From NCBI GenBank assembly GCA_003556525.1, contig PWRH01000053.1, positions 1 to 9,677 of the forward strand: a stretch of 9,677 nt of DNA. The letters run 5' to 3'. Made by a program: the position numbers and the translations under genes. Position 1 is the first letter of the stretch; each line of letters begins with the position of its first letter. Source of the DNA: Candidatus Nealsoniibacteriota bacterium (lineage in GTDB: Bacteria; Patescibacteriota; Minisyncoccia; Minisyncoccales; RBG-13-42-11). Below the pieces are notes generated by a model, which did not search any database, was not told where the DNA came from, and worked only from the letters and a program-made list of their open reading frames with translations. This document shows positions 5,697 through 9,677 of the stretch, one piece after another.

Positions 5697-7082
5697 CTAC
5701 TTTAGCTCGCTTAAATCTCCAATATCAAGCAGGGCTTCGTCCGAATAACGGTCCAGCTCTCCTTCGAGTATTTTTTTAACCCCTTCGACTGTTTTGTCTT
5801 TTTTTACATATTTACCGGGCCTATTTGTTTGTTCAGATATAACGAAAAAATCTTGACTCATAAAATTAAGGATTTTTTTTGCCCGATGATAGGTGACTCT
5901 GTCTTCCATCAATAGCTCCGACTCTCCGACAATAGAGACTATTCTCTGGAGCTCTTTTTGCCTTTCCAAGACTTTTTTTGCCTCTAAAAAGGCGAAATAA
6001 TGGTCTTTCCCCAAAATATCAGGATTGACTATTGAAGAAGAAGATTCCAGAATATCGATTGCCGGATACCTTCCTTCCTGATAAACATTTCTCGAGAAAG
6101 TAATCATTGAATCAAAATAAGGTATTAATGCCTGTACTCCGGGGTCGGTAATGTCGTCAGCCGGAACATAAACCGACTGAATACCGGTAATGGAAGCTTT
6201 TTTGGTCGGTACCAATCTTTCTTGAAGCGCTCCGATTTCACTGTCCAGTGTTGCCTGATAACCTCCCTCAGAAGGTATATTCATCAGTAGTGTTGAGAGT
6301 TCATTGCCTGCCTGTAAAAAACGGTAAATATTATCAATAAAAAAAACAGTATCTTGTTTTTCCGTATCTCTAAAATATTCGGCAATAGTAGCTGCGGTCA
6401 AACCGACCTTAAATCTAATTGCAGCGGTTTCGTTCATTTGTCCGAAAACCAAAACCGAAGAAGAGAGAATACCCGCCTTTTTCATTGTTTGATAAAGCTC
6501 ATAACCCTCCCTTATTCTTTCCCCGATCCCGGCAAAGACAACAAACCCTTGTTTCTTGGAAACAATATTATGCATTAATTCCGAAAGAATAACTGTTTTA
6601 CCCAGCCCTGCCCCGCCAAAAATACCCAATTTTCCGCCTTTTAGTATCGGAGTAAAAAAATCAATTGCCTTTATTCCGGTCTCAATTAAATCTTTTTTTA
6701 AAACCGTTTCTTTGTAGGCAGGAGAAGGTTGATAAATTGTCTTTTTTTCCGCAGTTTTAATTTCCGGAAGATTGTCAATCGCTTTTCCGAAAATATTGAC
6801 CATTCTTCCCAAAAGATTTCTACCGACCGGAATTTCCAAAAAACGGTTGGTTCTTTTAAGTATTGCCCCGCGATATAAGTTTTTATTTTCACCCAAAGAA
6901 AAACACAAAAATGTTCCTTTTTTTGTTGCACTTACCACCTCCAGTTTATCATCGGGACTATTTTCCATAATTAAAACTTCTCCCAAAAAAAGATCACTTT
7001 GGTAAAACTCAACTTCAACCACACTTCCCAAAATAGATAAAATCCTTCCTTTTCCGCTTGTTTTTTTATCGTATTCCTGCAT
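5697..7082 (-). CDS. atpD: F-type ATP synthase beta subunit (catalytic)
   Basis: 461 residues from the ATG at 7080-7082. An in-frame TTG at 7103 would add seven residues and is less likely. Beta carries the catalytic nucleotide sites of F1. Seen: P-loop GGAGLGKT (156-163, K162), catalytic Glu E188 in GIGERIREG, Walker B FFID (D250) followed by NIYRFLQAGNE, YQATLDSEIGALQERL (275-290), YVPADDITDP (305-314), and Y339 in RYPAID at the adenine-binding Tyr position. So the active site looks intact. Divergent points: TDPGVQALIPYFD replaces the usual TDPAPATTFAHLD, and the DELSEED lever motif is degenerate (SELLMED, 388-394). The start lies inside the gamma gene (17-nt overlap), suggesting translational coupling. 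Epsilon follows after 6 nt. Confidence 0.96.
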   Translation of the reverse strand: MQEYDKKTSGKGRILSILGSVVEVEFYQSDLFLGEVLIMENSPDDKLEVVSATKKGTFLCFSLGENKNLYRGAILKRTNRFLEIPVGRNLLGRMVNIFGKAIDNLPEIKTAEKKTIYQPSPAYKETVLKKDLIETGIKAIDFFTPILKGGKLGIFGGAGLGKTVILSELMHNIVSKKQGFVVFAGIGERIREGYELYQTMKKAGILSSSVLVFGQMNETAAIRFKVGLTAATIAEYFRDTEKQDTVFFIDNIYRFLQAGNELSTLLMNIPSEGGYQATLDSEIGALQERLVPTKKASITGIQSVYVPADDITDPGVQALIPYFDSMITFSRNVYQEGRYPAIDILESSSSIVNPDILGKDHYFAFLEAKKVLERQKELQRIVSIVGESELLMEDRVTYHRAKKILNFMSQDFFVISEQTNRPGKYVKKDKTVEGVKKILEGELDRYSDEALLDIGDLSELK

Positions 7083-7917
7083 AAATATTTCCGAAAAACT
7101 CAATTTGTTTTTTATTCAGTTTTTGTCTTTTTAGTTTATTTTGAGCCATAATCAGGCTTTTTTCCATATTTTTTGCATTTTCAGCCGCTTGATGCATAGC
7201 CATTACTCTTGAAGCATATCTGGCCAACTGATGTTCTAAAATGGTTTGATTAAATAAAACAGCAATAATTTCAGTTTCAAAAAATTCCAAAATTGATTCA
7301 GCCGAAGGTTCAAAAAGATAAGATTCAACATTTTCTTTTTTTTCAAAAGGCAGTTCTCCTGAAATATCGCTTATGGCCGGATTTTGAAATAAAACTTTTT
7401 CATATTTTCCGTGAAAAACAATTATTTTTTGATAATTTTTAACAAGCTCAATAATTTCCTTGATTGTTTTTTCTTCAGGGTCGGTATCGTTTAATTCAAA
7501 ATAAAACATTTTATGACCAAAGCCGCTTTTTTCAGCCAAATATTTGCCGGTTCTGCCGACAACAATCAGGTCTGCCTTATTCTTTTTTAAATATTCTTCA
7601 AGCTCCTTCCAAATATCAAGAATTAAAGTTCCGTAAAAGAATTGGTTGGCGGAAAGAAAAATAATCGCTTTTTCTTTTTCTGTTTGGCGAAATGATTTTT
7701 TCTCTTTTTTAAGCCAACCCTTTTTTAAAGAAATAATGTATGCGGACTTGATTCTTTGGTGGGTATTTAAAATTTCGCCAAAAAACTCTCTGTTTTTCAA
7801 TACTTTTTCCCGAATTTGGTTCATTTTTAAATTGGCGATTTCCTGGTAGGTTCCGGTAATGTTTTTAATTGCCGATATTACATTTAGGTTTTCTTTTATT
7901 TCTTTGATTGTGGCCAT
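7066..7917 (-). CDS. atpG: F-type ATP synthase gamma subunit
   Basis: 283 residues, normal gamma length. Gamma is the rotating central shaft between the alpha/beta head and the c-ring. Both terminal helices that form the coiled-coil shaft are recognisable: MATIKEIKENLNVISAIKNI at the start and EHQLARYASRVMAMHQAAENAK (228-249) near the end, matching the family's EHAARMxAMxxATxNA pattern. YLFEPSAESIL (200-210) matches the conserved Y-x-(Y/F)-EPS-x-E-x-(I/V)-L. The middle domain is divergent: the usual SDRGLCGGFN is replaced by SANQFFYGTL (89-98). The gene begins 2 nt after the alpha stop and overlaps the beta start by 17 nt. No Shine-Dalgarno is visible. Confidence 0.93.
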   Translation of the reverse strand: MATIKEIKENLNVISAIKNITGTYQEIANLKMNQIREKVLKNREFFGEILNTHQRIKSAYIISLKKGWLKKEKKSFRQTEKEKAIIFLSANQFFYGTLILDIWKELEEYLKKNKADLIVVGRTGKYLAEKSGFGHKMFYFELNDTDPEEKTIKEIIELVKNYQKIIVFHGKYEKVLFQNPAISDISGELPFEKKENVESYLFEPSAESILEFFETEIIAVLFNQTILEHQLARYASRVMAMHQAAENAKNMEKSLIMAQNKLKRQKLNKKQIEFFGNIYAGIR

Positions 7918-7919
7918 GA

Positions 7920-9383
7920 TTAAAGGTTTTTTTCAATTTCAAAAATTATTTCTTTTATTAAAAATTTCAAATGACTTATGTCTTTTATCTCTTCTATTTT
8001 TTCTTTTAATGAGGGTAAGGTATTTTTTTTATCGTTTTCTATTATTTTATTAATTTCTATTTTCATTTCTTTTAAGGATTTATCTTTCCAAAAGTCGGAT
8101 AATAAAAGACCGATTAAAATTATTTGCACCCTTTTTGGAATTATTGTTTCAAGGTCTTGACTGAAAAGAAATTCCAGTCTTTGCCCGAGTTCAATATTTT
8201 TTTGTATCTCAAAAGGCAGCTCGGTTCCAAACTTGGTAATTTCAAGCAATCTCTGGTATTCCGCCATTTTTTTTCTAATCCATATTGCCAGCTCTTTTTC
8301 AATTATTGATTTTGTTTGATTGCCTATTCTTGAAACCGAAAGAAATGCATTTATAGCCGGCCTTTTTCCTTTTCTAAACTCATTAATATCAAAAAATATA
8401 TGTCCGTCAGTCGTTGCCATTAGGTTTGTTTGGATATATCCCGAAAGGTCGTTTTCCAGTGTTTCGGCAGTGGGCAAAGCGGTTATGCTTGCCTTTCCAC
8501 CTTGCTTGCTTTTAATTGTTCCCGCTCTTTCAAGCAGGGCAGCCTGGATATGAAAAATTTCTCCGGGATAAGAGTCTCTGCCCGGTATTCTTTTCAATAA
8601 AAGCGATATTTCTCTATAAATTTTTGCATGAGCAGTCAAGTCATCAAAAATAATTAACACTTTTTTTCCTTTATCTCTGAAATATTCGGCAATAGTCATC
8701 CCGCTATAAGGGGACAAATAGGTTAATCCGGCAGGGTCGTCAGGCGCAGTATGAATTATTATTGTTTGGCTGAAAGCCCTTTGTTTTTTTAAATACTCTT
8801 CAACCCACTTAATAGCCGTATCTTTTTTTCCTATTCCCACATAAATACAAACAACCCCTTCTTTTGCTTGGCTGGCAATGGTTTGCAAAAGAAAAGCTGT
8901 TTTTCCGGTTTTTCCGTCACCAATCACCAATTCTCTCTGGCCATATCCTATTGGAGTTAAAAGGTCAACAACCATTATTCCGGTTTCCAAAGGTTCGTTT
9001 ATTTCAGCCCTTGCAATTATCGGTGGAGCCTCTTTTTTAATCGGGCAATAATTTTTATCTCCCTTAATCAACCCTAATCCGTCTTTTGGCTGGCAAAGAG
9101 GGTTTACTATTCTTCCCAATAATTCTTGGCTGACAGGTATATCAAAATATACTCCTGTTCTTGTTACTTTCTCTCCTATTTTTAATTCTCTGGTATCAAT
9201 CATTAAAACCTCGGCTGTTTTTTCTTTTAAGCCGTGAGCAATTCCTTTTTTGCTATTTTCCGTGATTATCATCTCTTCCGGTTTTAAGTCGGGCAAACCC
9301 GAAATACGGGCTACCGAATGGGAAAGAGAGGTGATATAACCTATTTCTTTTGTTTTTTCCAAATAAGCTTCGAAAAGATTCAT
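7920..9383 (-). CDS. atpA: F-type ATP synthase alpha subunit (non-catalytic, regulatory nucleotide sites)
   Basis: 487 residues from ATG at 9381-9383, which lies 7 nt after the atpF stop. In-frame upstream starts (ATG 9443, TTG 9458) would overlap atpF and add a basic, Trp-rich stretch unlike alpha, so I reject them. Seen: P-loop GDGKTGKT (155-162; most alphas have GDRQTGKT), FDDL Walker B (246-249), PGRDSYPGEIFH (267-278), LLERAG (283-288), TDGHIFFD (325-332) and the arginine finger R352 in SVSRIG. K186 stands at the position of the beta catalytic Glu (usually Gln in alpha), consistent with a non-catalytic site. Only about 13 residues precede the first beta-strand (IGYITSL); Escherichia coli alpha has about 27, including the helix that binds delta. 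No delta gene lies between b and alpha. Confidence 0.95.
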   Translation of the reverse strand: MNLFEAYLEKTKEIGYITSLSHSVARISGLPDLKPEEMIITENSKKGIAHGLKEKTAEVLMIDTRELKIGEKVTRTGVYFDIPVSQELLGRIVNPLCQPKDGLGLIKGDKNYCPIKKEAPPIIARAEINEPLETGIMVVDLLTPIGYGQRELVIGDGKTGKTAFLLQTIASQAKEGVVCIYVGIGKKDTAIKWVEEYLKKQRAFSQTIIIHTAPDDPAGLTYLSPYSGMTIAEYFRDKGKKVLIIFDDLTAHAKIYREISLLLKRIPGRDSYPGEIFHIQAALLERAGTIKSKQGGKASITALPTAETLENDLSGYIQTNLMATTDGHIFFDINEFRKGKRPAINAFLSVSRIGNQTKSIIEKELAIWIRKKMAEYQRLLEITKFGTELPFEIQKNIELGQRLEFLFSQDLETIIPKRVQIILIGLLLSDFWKDKSLKEMKIEINKIIENDKKNTLPSLKEKIEEIKDISHLKFLIKEIIFEIEKNL

Positions 9384-9390
9384 TGTTTTA

Positions 9391-9677
9391 TTAAAATATT
9401 TCTTTTTTTGCCTTTTCCAATGCCTCAATAACCAGTTTTTCATGGGTTGAGGTATCAATTATTTTACCGACTGTTTTTTTAATCGTACTTTCTATTATTT
9501 GAATGATTTTTTGGTCTATTTCTTTCAATTTTTCTTTTTCATAATTTTCAATATTCTTTTCGGTTTCAGCCATTTTTTGACTTGCCGACTTAATTGCCGC
9601 CCGATAAATTTGTTCTATTTTTTCTTCCATATTTTTGCCCAAGCTTTCTATTGATTTTTTTGCTTCTTCAAAGATTA
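9391..9677 (-). CDS. atpF: F-type ATP synthase b subunit, C-terminal part (5' end outside window)
   Basis: The frame is open from the window edge to TAA at 9391-9393, giving 94 residues. A TTG at 9642 and an ATG at 9630 are internal and need not be starts. The visible protein is one long, charged, Ala/Glu/Lys-rich helix with coiled-coil character, ending in KTVGKIIDTSTHEKLVIEAL. This resembles the C-terminus of b, the peripheral stalk linking the membrane sector to F1. Position directly before alpha agrees. The membrane anchor should lie upstream. It lacks the conserved C-terminal motifs of delta/OSCP, so it is unlikely to be delta, but a b-delta hybrid cannot be judged from the part seen. 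The alpha ATG follows 7 nt after the stop. Confidence 0.75.
   Translation of the reverse strand, partial: IFEEAKKSIESLGKNMEEKIEQIYRAAIKSASQKMAETEKNIENYEKEKLKEIDQKIIQIIESTIKKTVGKIIDTSTHEKLVIEALEKAKKEIF

Noticed and set aside
6354..7005. Open frames on the + strand opposite atpD, and similar ones opposite atpG and atpA.
   Set aside because: They mirror well-supported coding sequence, have no recognisable domains and no promoters.
7083..7103. Longer beta subunit starting at TTG 7103.
   Set aside because: The ATG at 7082 gives the usual short lead before the first beta-strand (GRILSILGSVVEVEF) and is a better start codon.
9384..9458. Longer alpha subunit starting at TTG 9458 or ATG 9443.
   Set aside because: It would overlap atpF by about 50-68 nt, and the added residues are basic and Trp-rich, unlike alpha N-termini. 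The ATG at 9383 has normal spacing for this operon.

Overview
The window looks like AT-rich chromosomal DNA from a bacterium with a small, divergent gene set. The best guess is a member of the Candidate Phyla Radiation (Patescibacteria, perhaps Parcubacteria-like). That rests on the divergent F1 ATPase subunits, the polytopic O-antigen-ligase-like/TPR fusion protein, the AHQLRTPL-type histidine kinase, the tight gene packing and the lack of recognisable Shine-Dalgarno sequences. It is an inference; no marker gene here fixes the taxon. TGA ends two genes (1581-1583 and 5415-5417), so the TGA-as-glycine code of some CPR lineages is not used.

Layout. Positions 1-193 (+) hold the 3' end of a gene encoding the BRCT domain of NAD-dependent DNA ligase (ligA). 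The last codons of ligA and a GC-rich hairpin are repeated nearly three times in tandem (182-315). About 185 bp of AT-rich, low-complexity spacer follows. Positions 501-5417 (+) carry a RodA-type SEDS glycosyltransferase, a 775-residue membrane protein with a C-terminal TPR region, a soluble PAS-histidine kinase and a single-domain response regulator. A sigma70-like promoter overlaps the rodA stop codon and probably drives the last three genes. An intrinsic terminator for this unit lies at 5471-5501, inside the oppositely oriented atpC.

Positions 5421-9677 (-) carry the distal part of an F-type ATP synthase operon. In transcription order it is atpF (b, 5' end outside the window), atpA (alpha), atpG (gamma), atpD (beta) and atpC (epsilon). 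Genes are separated by 2-7 nt, or overlap by 17 nt at gamma/beta. No delta gene (atpH) lies between b and alpha, and alpha has a short N-terminus where delta normally binds. The two transcription units converge with 3 nt between stop codons.

Functionally the + strand genes concern DNA ligation, wall elongation, a probable surface-glycan or envelope protein, and a cytoplasmic two-component pair. The - strand genes make the catalytic head and stator of ATP synthase. I see no mobile element, CRISPR array, tRNA or rRNA. The points most worth a second look are the ligA-tail hairpin repeats, the terminator embedded antisense in atpC, and the apparent lack of a delta gene.
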